From an uncultured Granulosicoccus sp. (lineage in GTDB: Bacteria > Pseudomonadota > Gammaproteobacteria > Granulosicoccales > Granulosicoccaceae): a DNA stretch of 64,000 bases. This document shows positions 19,367-27,664 of the stretch, piece by piece; positions within the stretch are counted from its first letter, which is position 1, and every line of letters begins with the position of its first letter. The notes under the pieces were generated by a model, which was not told the origin of the DNA, did no database searches, and worked only from the letters and a program-made list of their open reading frames with translations. The position numbers were made by a program, and so were the translations under genes. The stretch spans positions 62,001 through 126,000 of the forward strand of contig CANMQI010000012.1 of NCBI GenBank assembly GCA_947499955.1. The letters run 5' to 3'.

Positions 19367-22300
19367 GTCCATCCGTAGAGCGTTTCGGGGACTATCTGCA
19401 TCGCGCGATGCGGCGCGAACGGTGGCGTCACATACTGCGCTTTGTCGCTGTACTGGTTCTGGTGTTGACCGTGTTCACCGCTGTCGGCGCCTGGGCTGGC
19501 CTGTTCCGAGGGTTCACCCCCGCACTGACCCTCTCCGTGCGCGTGGGTCTGGTGATCGTGACGTTGCTCTGCCTGCTGTTGCTCCTGTGGCGCCCCTTGC
19601 ACCGTTTGCAGCGCGATCAGGGAGCAACGCTGGTCGAAAGCGCCGATGCGGCCTTTGACGGGCGGGTATACACCTACCTGGATACTCGTGCCGAGCGTCC
19701 CGACCAGCCGTTCCTGACACTGCTGGCTCAGGATGCCTTGTCCATAGCCCGCCGTGTACCCTTGCAACGTATCGTGCCCACCGCCGGCCTGGTCTGGCCG
19801 TTGCTGCTGCTGTTGATGATCATCGGCGCGCTGAGCGCGACTCGACTGCTGGCGCCGCCGAATTGGCAGAACGCCGCCTTGCACATCTGGTGGGGCTGGA
19901 AGGATACGACGCTTGTCGAACCCCGCTCGGTTACCGTGATGCCCGGTGACATCGAGTTGCTGGCCGGTGAAGACCTGCCGCTCGAAATAGAACTGAGCGG
20001 TTTCCGGCAGGACACGGTTACCCTGCATGCCCGCAGTGGAGAGGGGGAATGGCAGGAAACGCCAATCACTCGCTCGCCTGATCAGCGGTTCCGTTTCACT
20101 GTCTACCGTGTCAATGAAGCTCTGGAATATCATGTCAGTGCTGCCTATACCCAGAGCCCGACCTATCAGGTCTCGGTGATACAGCCGGCACGACTGGAAA
20201 GAATCGATGCCAGCTTCGAGTACCCGGAGTGGACTCGCCTGACACCGGCAACGCTGATGGATGTGGGTAATATCAGTGGCGTCAAGAACACCCGGGTCAG
20301 CCTTGCCTTTCAAGTCGACAAGCCCTTGCAGGACGGTGCCCTGCGACTGGGAGATCGCCTGCTGAGCTTGCAGGCGCTGGAGTTCGCGGGGCAATCATCT
20401 GCCAGTGACAGTCTGGAGGCTCCAGTTGAATCGGAAGCCGGCAGTGAGCCGGATTCGGTCGTGGACGAGCAGACCGGTCCGTATCGGTACCGTGCAAGCT
20501 TTGTCATCGACAATGACATGCAGTATCAGCTGATTGACCGGATGCTGGAGCGGGAAGTCCCCATCAGTGCCGAATACGCGGTAATCGTGCGCGGCGATGA
20601 AGCGCCGGTGGTCAAGCTGATCAAGCCCGGACGCGATGTGACAGCCTCACCGATAGAGGAGGTGGCTATCGGTATCGAGGCCGAGGATGATTTTTCAATC
20701 GAGTCCGTTGAGCTACTGTATTCAGTCAACGCCGGGGAATGGCAGAGCGTGATGTTGCCTCCCGAGAGGCTGACAGAACATGTTTTCCACCTGGAATCGA
20801 TGGGCAGTGCCGAGTTGCCCGGTGATGATTCAGACGATCTGACGCAAGGGCCTTCGCCAGACAGCGAAGTTGCGCCGCTGCCCAGTGATCTGACCGGGCT
20901 GGTGATGCAACCAGGCGATCTGATTACCTACTACGTACGCGTGAGGGATCACGACAGCGCCAGTGAAACGGACATGATGCTGATCGATGTCAGGCCGTTC
21001 GAGCGTCGCTTCTCGGAAGGGCAGGGCGGAGCCAGCGGCGGTGCGGGTGGAGGCGGTGCCAATGAGGGCAGCGAGATTTCACGACGTCAGAAGGAGATTC
21101 TGCTGGCGACCTGGAATCTGCAGCGTACAACCGAGGCACTGGGTGGTGAGACAGCCGGTCAGGAAGACAATGCCCGATTGCTGTCCGAGTTGCAGGTGAC
21201 GCTGGCTGAACAGGCGCGCACGCTGGCGGATCGTTCGGAGGCGCGTGATCTGGTCGACCAGGGTGAAAAGATTCGTCTGTTTGTCGATTATCTGCGTGCC
21301 GCTGCCATACAGATGGAACCCTCCGCTGCGGCCTTGCAGACACTGGATTTCGCACGGGCGATTCAGCCTCAGCAGAAAGCGTTGCAGCTGTTGCAGAGAG
21401 CCGAAGCACTGTTTGCCGATATCCGAATGACGCAGCAGCAGGGGCAGGGAGGAGGCGGTCAGCAAGCGGGACAGGACATGGCTGAAATGTTCGAACTGGA
21501 GATGGATCTTGAACGCAACCAGTATGAGCAGCCTGACCGCGGTGGCAACAGTACCGGCACTGAACAGCTGGACGATATCTTCGATCAGTTGGCCGAGCTG
21601 GCTCGACGCCAGCAGGCTCTGGCCGAAGCCGAACGCCAACGCGAACAACTCACTCGTGAAGAGCAGTGGGAGCAACAGCAACTGACGCGCGAACTGGAGC
21701 AGATGCAGCGTGATCTGGAGCAGTTGCAACGCGATGCCGAGTCTGCCGAAGGAGATGAAGCACAGGAACTGGCAGACGCTGCTCGCTCCTTGTCCGAGCA
21801 ACTGGAGCGCGCTCGCGAGGCACTTGACGCATCGACCCAGGATGGACAAGAGGCGCAAGCCGGTAATCAGCAAGACCCTTCATCCACTGCCAGTGATGAG
21901 TCCGGTCAAGCCGGTTCGCAGCAGGGGAGTCAGCAAGGAGCGCAACAGGCCAGCGGTGAAGCTGACGCCGATTCGCAGAGTGCGGCTGATGCCAGTGGTG
22001 CACAGGGCGGTGCCGATGAGCAGGGTGATGGCGATGGCGCATCCGCGGCACAAAATGCAAGTCAGGCGCTGCAGGAAGCGCTGGAAGGTTTGGGGGAGAC
22101 ACGCTCACAGGAATTGGCTGCCAGTCTCGAACAGGCCTATGCCTCCGCCGATGCATTGCTGGAAGAACAGCGAGATGTCGAGGAGATACTGCGTCAGGCC
22201 GTTGATCGTGCCATGCGTTCACGTGAGAGCGGAATCTTCGACCCGGGTCTGACCCGAGAAGACATGGAGTCTCTGGCACAGCGAAAGAAGGATTTGCAGA

Positions 22301-23184
22301 GCGAGCTTGAGGTGACCAGAGACGAGGTCGAAGCACTCGAACAGCGCTATGGAGCACAGGCCCCACAAACGGGTCGTGCACTGGAACAGGCGCTGCAGCG
22401 CCTGGAAGAGGGTCGGGTAGTCGAGATGCTGGGAATTGCGGGTGATGCCATAGATAATGGCTCTCTGGTAACGGTATTGCCAGGAGAAAGCCTGGTGACC
22501 AATTCCCTGCGTGAATGGCGAGATCGGCTTGGAGAGGCACGCGACGCGGCAGGTGGCGAAGAGCTGCGAACTCGCGCAGACGATGACCTGCAAGTCGCCG
22601 ATGCACTTGATCAACTGCAGCAATTACGTGAACAATTACAGCAAGGACAGCAAGGACAGCAAGGACAGCAAGGACAGCAAGGACAGCAAGGACAGCAAGG
22701 ACAGCAAGGACAGCAAGGTCAGCAAGGTCAGCAAGGTCAGCAAGGTCAGCAAGGTCAGCAAGGTCAGCAAGGTGCGAGTGGCGTGAGTCAGGGGCAGGCA
22801 GGCTCTGGCAGCGGCAGTACCGGCATTGCCAATAGTGGTACAGCCGGTGAAAGCCGGGAATCACAACGCCGTCAGACAGCTGCCAGGCTTGATGAATTGA
22901 CACCTGATCTTGATGCGCTGGGTGTCAGCCGCGAGGATATCGAGGCCTTGCAGCAGAGTGCTCAACGTTTGCGTGAGGCTCAGGGCGCCGTGAACGCAGC
23001 GCGGGTCGAGGCCGAGTACCGGCAGATCCTGAAGCAGCTGGAAAAGCTGGAGATACAGATAGGAAACAATGCAAGCCCGGTAGTCAGTGGTGCCGACGAT
23101 CAGGGTCTGCCCGCTGAGATGTCAGAGTCTGCCGCCGAGTACTATCGACGATTGAGTGAGCAGCCAGTGAGGCTGCAACGCTAG
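19363..23184 (+). CDS. DUF4175-like giant coiled-coil membrane protein with Gln-Gly repeats
   Basis: A 1273-residue protein, last of the operon. It starts with membrane helices at about 24-45, 53-70 and 143-165, followed by Ig-like beta domains (about 180-550). The C-terminal half is long, Gln/Glu-rich and coiled-coil (about 570-1050), with low-complexity Gly/Ser/Gln linkers. Fifteen perfect Gln-Gln-Gly units at 1093-1137 come from a 9-bp tandem DNA repeat, and a last helical segment closes it. Topology suggests an inner-membrane anchor with a large periplasmic rod. DUF4175 proteins accompany MoxR/DUF58/BatA genes elsewhere, mostly in alphaproteobacteria; this assignment rests on architecture, so it is moderate. 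Confidence 0.7.
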   Translation: MSPSVERFGDYLHRAMRRERWRHILRFVAVLVLVLTVFTAVGAWAGLFRGFTPALTLSVRVGLVIVTLLCLLLLLWRPLHRLQRDQGATLVESADAAFDGRVYTYLDTRAERPDQPFLTLLAQDALSIARRVPLQRIVPTAGLVWPLLLLLMIIGALSATRLLAPPNWQNAALHIWWGWKDTTLVEPRSVTVMPGDIELLAGEDLPLEIELSGFRQDTVTLHARSGEGEWQETPITRSPDQRFRFTVYRVNEALEYHVSAAYTQSPTYQVSVIQPARLERIDASFEYPEWTRLTPATLMDVGNISGVKNTRVSLAFQVDKPLQDGALRLGDRLLSLQALEFAGQSSASDSLEAPVESEAGSEPDSVVDEQTGPYRYRASFVIDNDMQYQLIDRMLEREVPISAEYAVIVRGDEAPVVKLIKPGRDVTASPIEEVAIGIEAEDDFSIESVELLYSVNAGEWQSVMLPPERLTEHVFHLESMGSAELPGDDSDDLTQGPSPDSEVAPLPSDLTGLVMQPGDLITYYVRVRDHDSASETDMMLIDVRPFERRFSEGQGGASGGAGGGGANEGSEISRRQKEILLATWNLQRTTEALGGETAGQEDNARLLSELQVTLAEQARTLADRSEARDLVDQGEKIRLFVDYLRAAAIQMEPSAAALQTLDFARAIQPQQKALQLLQRAEALFADIRMTQQQGQGGGGQQAGQDMAEMFELEMDLERNQYEQPDRGGNSTGTEQLDDIFDQLAELARRQQALAEAERQREQLTREEQWEQQQLTRELEQMQRDLEQLQRDAESAEGDEAQELADAARSLSEQLERAREALDASTQDGQEAQAGNQQDPSSTASDESGQAGSQQGSQQGAQQASGEADADSQSAADASGAQGGADEQGDGDGASAAQNASQALQEALEGLGETRSQELAASLEQAYASADALLEEQRDVEEILRQAVDRAMRSRESGIFDPGLTREDMESLAQRKKDLQSELEVTRDEVEALEQRYGAQAPQTGRALEQALQRLEEGRVVEMLGIAGDAIDNGSLVTVLPGESLVTNSLREWRDRLGEARDAAGGEELRTRADDDLQVADALDQLQQLREQLQQGQQGQQGQQGQQGQQGQQGQQGQQGQQGQQGQQGQQGQQGQQGASGVSQGQAGSGSGSTGIANSGTAGESRESQRRQTAARLDELTPDLDALGVSREDIEALQQSAQRLREAQGAVNAARVEAEYRQILKQLEKLEIQIGNNASPVVSGADDQGLPAEMSESAAEYYRRLSEQPVRLQR
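22639..22773 (+). repeat. 15 x 9-bp in-frame tandem repeat (Gln-Gln-Gly)
   Basis: Exact 135-bp array. The first eight units are CAGCAAGGA (22639-22710), the last seven CAGCAAGGT (22711-22773). All encode Gln-Gln-Gly; only the third base of the Gly codon differs, and it switches once. It is flanked by ordinary Gln-rich coding sequence. Confidence 0.98.
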
Positions 23185-23490
23185 CGGGTCGAGCAGGGAA
23201 CAAGGCAATACTCAGCGAGTTTGTCAGCCGTGATGGCAAGGCGTTCACCCGAGCGCGTACAGCAATACTCCGAGGGGGAACAGCGCAGGCAGGCTCTGGA
23301 GATCACCGTGTTTTTCGATCGGCCCACTCGTCAGGAGTGGTACGTATAACCACCAAGAGGACAACGTCGTTGGACGACAGGGCCAGTTTGCTTTAAACTG
23401 GTGTTTTGGTCGACTACAGGTACTGCCTTTGTGAGTGTTTTCCTGCTTTATCTCAATACGGCACAGAAGGTTGATACCGTTGAGCATGGA
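23185..23490. promoter_or_regulatory. Gap after the MoxR operon, with candidate promoter
   Basis: The gap holds a possible promoter, TTGGAC at 23370-23375 and TTTAAA at 23392-23397 (16-bp spacer), that would start transcription near 23404. A 38-codon frame at 23233-23349 (starting MARRSPERVQQ) has no clear ribosome site. I saw no terminator hairpin of note after the operon. Confidence 0.35.
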
Positions 23491-23871
23491 ATGGTTCGTG
23501 GACTGGCTACAGCCAACCCGGCCACCTGCGAGACTCGTGCGCTGGCACGTGACTATCTGACTATCGAAGCCGGAGACGAGGTCATCGGTTGCAATGGCGA
23601 TGGCATTCGTTGGCAGGCCACGATCGATGAAATCGTTGATGCCACCTTGCAGGACGAAGAAGGCGAGGTCGGTGATCCCGTACGTATCCTGAAGGGCTCT
23701 CTGACGGCCAGAGGCGGTCGTTCAGTGGCTGCGGCCTGCAAGCGTATGAAAGACAAGGGAATCGAATTGCCCGATATCATCAATTCTCGTGGCAGCGGCT
23801 TCAAGCAAGGTGCGCTGGCCAAGAAATTGACAGACGAGCAGGCTGAAGAACTGGCTTCAGGTCTCAACTGA
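23491..23871 (+). CDS. Small protein of unknown function
   Basis: I do not recognise this family. The frame is open from a GTG at 23401 (156 residues), but a plausible promoter points to transcription starting about 23404, so ATG 23491 (126 residues) is preferred. The protein is hydrophilic, with two Cys (TCETRA and IGCNGDG), and ends in a charged helical region. The longer version would add a hydrophobic stretch (GTAFVSVFLLYL) that could be a signal or anchor, which keeps that start open. It stands alone, convergent with the antiporter across a strong terminator. Codon use matches neighbouring genes, so it is probably real. Confidence 0.55.
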   Translation: MVRGLATANPATCETRALARDYLTIEAGDEVIGCNGDGIRWQATIDEIVDATLQDEEGEVGDPVRILKGSLTARGGRSVAAACKRMKDKGIELPDIINSRGSGFKQGALAKKLTDEQAEELASGLN

Positions 23872-23929
23872 GACGCTGTGTCGTCTTTCGGTAGCAGTTG
23901 ATCTGGCATCCGTTGGTTGCCAGACATGA

Positions 23930-23957
23930 AAAGGGACCGCCATCGTGCGGTCCCTTT
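23930..23957. terminator. Bidirectional intrinsic terminator
   Basis: An 11-bp perfect stem, AAAGGGACCGC at 23930-23940 and GCGGTCCCTTT at 23947-23957, with a 6-nt loop. The A and T ends of the stem provide short T tracts in both directions. It sits between the unknown small gene (plus) and the antiporter gene (minus). Confidence 0.88.
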
Positions 23958-23962
23958 CAGTT

Positions 23963-26029
23963 TCAGTCCTTGGGTGAGAGTACGATCAGCTGCCAGCCAG
24001 CCTTCAAGGTGATCTTTTCACCGGCCCCGTAGATGTACAGCGTGCCTTCCTTGTCGATGGCGAACAGCTTCAGATCATCCTCACCGTACAGGGGGGCGGA
24101 AGGTTTTACGGTTTCCGGTTCTGTTTCAGGGGCCTCTTCCTTCTCCTTTTCTCCCGCTTCGGTCATGCCATCAACGGCCGAGGCCACGGCCTCATCGACA
24201 GTCTCGATGATCTTCGTGCCGACGTCTTCTTCCTCTTCGCCGGCGTTCGTCGAGGCAGACTCGTTTTCCGATGCCTCGGTGCTGTCGTTATCCGGCGAGT
24301 AGTCAGAATCATCCGGGCTGTCCTTGGCCAAATCCTTTTTCACCTCGTCCGGCTCGGCATCCTCGCTCACCGCCGGTGTGGCGACATCCTCGGCTTCTTC
24401 CGGAATCGTCAGATGACGGATTTCACCGTTGCGCAGACGCTTGGACAGGCCGCTGAAAGACAAGGTTGCATCAAACAAGGGGTTGGCCCGATTACGGTTT
24501 GCCGTATCGAAGCGCTCGTAGGCTTCCTCATTGGAAGTACCCTCCAGCGTAAAGACCGCATTGCTCCCGAAATCCTGCCGAAAGTGCATGCCTGCCAGCG
24601 CATTGGTATCGCGATTGGAGGACACCGCAATCATCCTGCCGATGCCTTGCAGATCGAGATTCTCCATGGCATGACCGGAGGTGGCATTGCCGTGATAAGC
24701 CGGGAAACCGGCCTGTCGTGCCTGACTGACATTGCGCCAGGAGCTATCGGAGAGCATGACCGAGATGGAATGTTCGCGCAGTGCTGTCGCCAGCTGGATA
24801 GCGATTTCATTGGCACCGATGAACAGAACACCGTTGGGTTCCGGGTTGCTGATGCCCAGCTTGTCGGCCACCATCTTTGCGCTCAGGCTCTGGAACACAA
24901 CGGTTCCGATGATGACGCTGAACGTCAGCGGTACCAGCAGTTCGCTCATGGGCATGTCGGCTTCCTGAAGACGCAGGACAAACACGGAGGAGACTGCCGC
25001 CGCCACGATGCCGCGGGGTGAGATCCAGCCGATGAAGGCACGCTCACTGGTGCTCAGGCCAGAGCCGATGGTGCACAGCCAGGCATTCAGTGGTCGAATG
25101 ACCAACTGGATGATCGCCAGCAACAGCAGTATCTGCCAGCCGTATTGAGGAATCAGGCTGATATCCACACGTGAGGCCAGCAGGATGAACAGAGAGGAGA
25201 TCAGCAGTACACTCAGGTCTTCCTTGAAGTGCAGGATCTCGTCGATATGCAGGCCGCGGGTGTTGGCCAGCCAGACACCCATGATGGTAACGGCCAGCAG
25301 ACCTGATTCATGTTGCAGGGTCTCGGACAGGGTGAAGGCACAGACCACCATCACCAGTGTGAGTACATTGACCAGAAAGTCAGGCACCAGATATCGCCGC
25401 AGGACCAGGGCGGTTGCAGCGCCTGCTGCCAGGCCGATACCGCCACCGATGACAACCAGCTTGAGCAGCAGGATGACGATGTAGCTGACGCTCTTGTCGG
25501 GTGCATCGAGCATCACGAAATTGAAGACCAGCAAGGCGAGGAAGACACCGATCGGGTCAATGAGAATGCCTTCCCAGTGCAGTATATGACCGACCTTCTC
25601 CGATGGACGCACGGCTCTGAGCAACGGCTTGACCACGGTGGGGCCACTGACGACGGTGATGGATCCGAAGACAAAGGCCAGTGGCCAAGGCATATCGAAC
25701 AGGAAATGCACGGTAAAGGCTATCAGCACACCTGTCAGCAACACGCCGACACTGATCAGGAGCTTGACCACCGTGCCGTGACCCCGGATGTCCTTGAACT
25801 TGAGTGTCAGGCCACCTTCGAAGAGGATGATGGCGACAAAGATCGAGACAATGGGGAACAGCAGATCGCCGAGCAGTTCATCGGGGTTCAGCAACCCGAA
25901 TATCGGACCTGCCAGAATGCCTGCGGTGAGCAGGAACAGAATGGACGGCAATTTGAACCGCCATGCCAGCCACTGACACAATCCGCCCAGCGCCCCTATG
26001 GCGGCGATGGCGATCATCGGGTTGTTCAT
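23963..26029 (-). CDS. CPA1/NhaP-type cation:proton antiporter with RCK-like domain and acidic linker
   Basis: Inner-membrane antiporter exchanging Na+ or K+ for protons, 688 residues from ATG 26029. About 12 membrane helices (residues 5-380) include the GILIDPIGVFLALLVF motif with its conserved Asp and the SGPTVVKPLL segment. A cytoplasmic TrkA/RCK-like nucleotide fold starts near 397 (NGVLFIGANEIAIQLATAL). A very acidic, low-complexity linker spans about 545-650, and a TrkA-C-like end (LKLFAIDKEGTLYIYGAGE) closes the protein. A 111-residue upstream extension of the frame is rejected because it is proline/arginine-rich and the membrane domain begins at 26029. It lies 98 bp downstream of the EboE-like gene on the same strand. 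Confidence 0.88.
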   Translation of the reverse strand: MNNPMIAIAAIGALGGLCQWLAWRFKLPSILFLLTAGILAGPIFGLLNPDELLGDLLFPIVSIFVAIILFEGGLTLKFKDIRGHGTVVKLLISVGVLLTGVLIAFTVHFLFDMPWPLAFVFGSITVVSGPTVVKPLLRAVRPSEKVGHILHWEGILIDPIGVFLALLVFNFVMLDAPDKSVSYIVILLLKLVVIGGGIGLAAGAATALVLRRYLVPDFLVNVLTLVMVVCAFTLSETLQHESGLLAVTIMGVWLANTRGLHIDEILHFKEDLSVLLISSLFILLASRVDISLIPQYGWQILLLLAIIQLVIRPLNAWLCTIGSGLSTSERAFIGWISPRGIVAAAVSSVFVLRLQEADMPMSELLVPLTFSVIIGTVVFQSLSAKMVADKLGISNPEPNGVLFIGANEIAIQLATALREHSISVMLSDSSWRNVSQARQAGFPAYHGNATSGHAMENLDLQGIGRMIAVSSNRDTNALAGMHFRQDFGSNAVFTLEGTSNEEAYERFDTANRNRANPLFDATLSFSGLSKRLRNGEIRHLTIPEEAEDVATPAVSEDAEPDEVKKDLAKDSPDDSDYSPDNDSTEASENESASTNAGEEEEDVGTKIIETVDEAVASAVDGMTEAGEKEKEEAPETEPETVKPSAPLYGEDDLKLFAIDKEGTLYIYGAGEKITLKAGWQLIVLSPKD

Positions 26030-26127
26030 ATGAGAACCTGCTTTGTTGACAGCATCGGGTACGGCTGCCGTGGGCAGCGACAGGAATACTACCTTGCCTT
26101 CCGCTGCAGAACATCCTAATTCAGAAC

Positions 26128-27423
26128 TTACTCGCTCTGCAGACGTTCGCTGACCCAACTCAGTTCTCTGGCAATAGCCTGGCTGACGGGTTGTTGCCGG
26201 TGCTCCTCGGGTAATACATCCCAGGTGTAGGTTTCCACTTCCAGGTGTCGGCAGAAACCGCTGATCTTCTGCAAGTGCAATACCTGGGCAAGTGAGGCCT
26301 GGGTGGTAGAGAAGTGCTCGGTCTTTTCCACGAACACCGGCACATGATAGTGCACTCGCCATTGTATATCCGGTTCACTGATCGGCTGGAAGTGGGTCGC
26401 CGCGATCGGTGTATAGCCGGCATGCATGGCCATCTGCAGTGCCGGATCGAGGGTCGAGCGCGCTTCCAGACGATGGCGGCAGGCCACGGTGGCAGCGTGC
26501 ACATCGTTGTATCGGGTCACGCGATCACCGCATTTTTCAACAACCTGGTGCAGGTAGACGGGTTCATCGAAGCGCCCCAGATTGCGCAGTGAGGCCTCAT
26601 TGACCTGCGGTATTTGCAGAGCGGAGCTCAGCTGCACCTTGATGATCTCGATACCGGCCGATTGCAGCCGGGCAATCACGTGTGCAGGGTTTTCGAACTC
26701 CACTGCCGAATGGCAGACGTCAAGGCAGACTCCGATATGCCGATGCATGGCCGCATCGGCTGCGGCCTTGTCCAGGCCGCTCAGGGAGGCCAGCTTGTCG
26801 ATGGCTGCATCGCTGAACAGATGCTCCTTGAAGAATGACACGGTTTCCGCTGCAGTCTCAAGCATGCAACAAGGTTCAGGTTCCAGCGCCAGTGCAATGG
26901 TGATGCCGGTCCGCTGCTCGAGTCCTGCACAATGTGCCACGGCACGAATCAGGTTGTGGCTGATGCGTTGCTCACTGCCCGGCATCATCCAGTCCTTGTA
27001 GGTCCCGGGCAGGGTGCTGATCGAGCCATAGTTGTCCGGGGGAGCCAGTTCACAGAGCAATGAAGCCAGACGGCAGGTGTATTCGAGTCGTGAGGCTTCG
27101 GTCCAGTCCGGTTTGTAGACATCCTCCTTCACGCGTTCCCCATGGAAGGCGCCATACGGAAAGCCGTTGAGGGTATAGATGTAATGCTCCTGGTCGGCAA
27201 GCCAGCTTCTGAACTCTTCCAGCGCAGCGGCCTGCTCGAGCGTGTCAAGGCTGTTGCGAGAGAGTCGCAGCCCGATTCCCATGGGCCCTGTCTTGCCCAG
27301 GTTCTCGCGAACCCGCGGCAATTGATATTGCAACTGGGGCAGGACATCACTCCAGGCATCACCTGAATGAATGTTGGTGCAGTAACTCAGGTGCGTGGAA
27401 ACGCCGGCACAATCCAGAATCAT
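26128..27423 (-). CDS. EboE-like TIM-barrel protein
   Basis: Sugar-phosphate isomerase/xylose-isomerase-like TIM barrel of 431 residues, closest in my reading to EboE ('metabolite traffic protein'). The N-terminal STHLSYCTNIHSGDAW, the GPMGIGLRLS stretch and TLNGFPYGAFHGERVKEDVY all match that family's conserved blocks. Likely metal ligands lie in ALEPEPCCMLET and VCLDVCHSAVEFE. The ebo cluster elsewhere (eboA-F, with a prenyltransferase, a TatD-like hydrolase and a phosphatase) moves or builds scytonemin-related precursors; none of the others is in this window. The start is ATG 27423; an upstream TTG is unlikely. It is divergent from the glycosyltransferase pair. Confidence 0.75.
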   Translation of the reverse strand: MILDCAGVSTHLSYCTNIHSGDAWSDVLPQLQYQLPRVRENLGKTGPMGIGLRLSRNSLDTLEQAAALEEFRSWLADQEHYIYTLNGFPYGAFHGERVKEDVYKPDWTEASRLEYTCRLASLLCELAPPDNYGSISTLPGTYKDWMMPGSEQRISHNLIRAVAHCAGLEQRTGITIALALEPEPCCMLETAAETVSFFKEHLFSDAAIDKLASLSGLDKAAADAAMHRHIGVCLDVCHSAVEFENPAHVIARLQSAGIEIIKVQLSSALQIPQVNEASLRNLGRFDEPVYLHQVVEKCGDRVTRYNDVHAATVACRHRLEARSTLDPALQMAMHAGYTPIAATHFQPISEPDIQWRVHYHVPVFVEKTEHFSTTQASLAQVLHLQKISGFCRHLEVETYTWDVLPEEHRQQPVSQAIARELSWVSERLQSE

Positions 27424-27664
27424 TGGGCAATGCAATTACGTGGTCAGAGAGACCTGCGTTCAATGATAGTTTCGTGCCAGATCGGCGCTGTTGCGGGCCG
27501 GATCGAGCATGATAGGGCCGTTCCAAGGGGGCATGCGGGTCGATTTCGTGAACCTGTCGACATGCTACGGTCAAATTAACATGCCTTGTTGCGCAGGACG
27601 CCAGTCAATAGCTGATAATGTCAGGTTATCCATTGGCAACAGATCGTGGCAGGAAACGCACCTT

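Noticed and set aside
19156..20394. 412-codon minus-strand frame opposite the BatA/DUF4175 junction
   Set aside because: Shadow of real coding sequence, Gln/Arg-rich, no ribosome site.
22639..22773. Possible CRISPR array
   Set aside because: Units are 9 bp, contiguous and in-frame with no spacers.
22511..22786. Lys-Asp-Ser / Lys-Val-Ser repeat frame on the plus strand
   Set aside because: Another frame of the same 9-bp array; the tandem repeat keeps every frame open.
21650..22903. 417-codon open frame antisense to the giant coiled-coil gene, with a long Leu-Ala-Asp/Leu-Ala-Val repeat
   Set aside because: It is the complement of the 9-bp array and Gln-rich coding sequence. No ribosome site and no domain; the sense frame has coherent domains and operon coupling.
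23233..23349. 38-codon frame after the MoxR operon
   Set aside because: Has a plausible peptide but no ribosome site, and conservation cannot be judged here.
25310..26119. 269-codon plus-strand frame opposite the antiporter
   Set aside because: Asp/Gln/His-rich mirror of membrane-protein codons; the minus frame has clear NhaP helices.
26030..26362. N-terminal extension of the antiporter frame
   Set aside because: Arg/Pro-rich and without a ribosome site; the membrane domain begins at ATG 26029. The segment also overlaps the end of the EboE-like gene.
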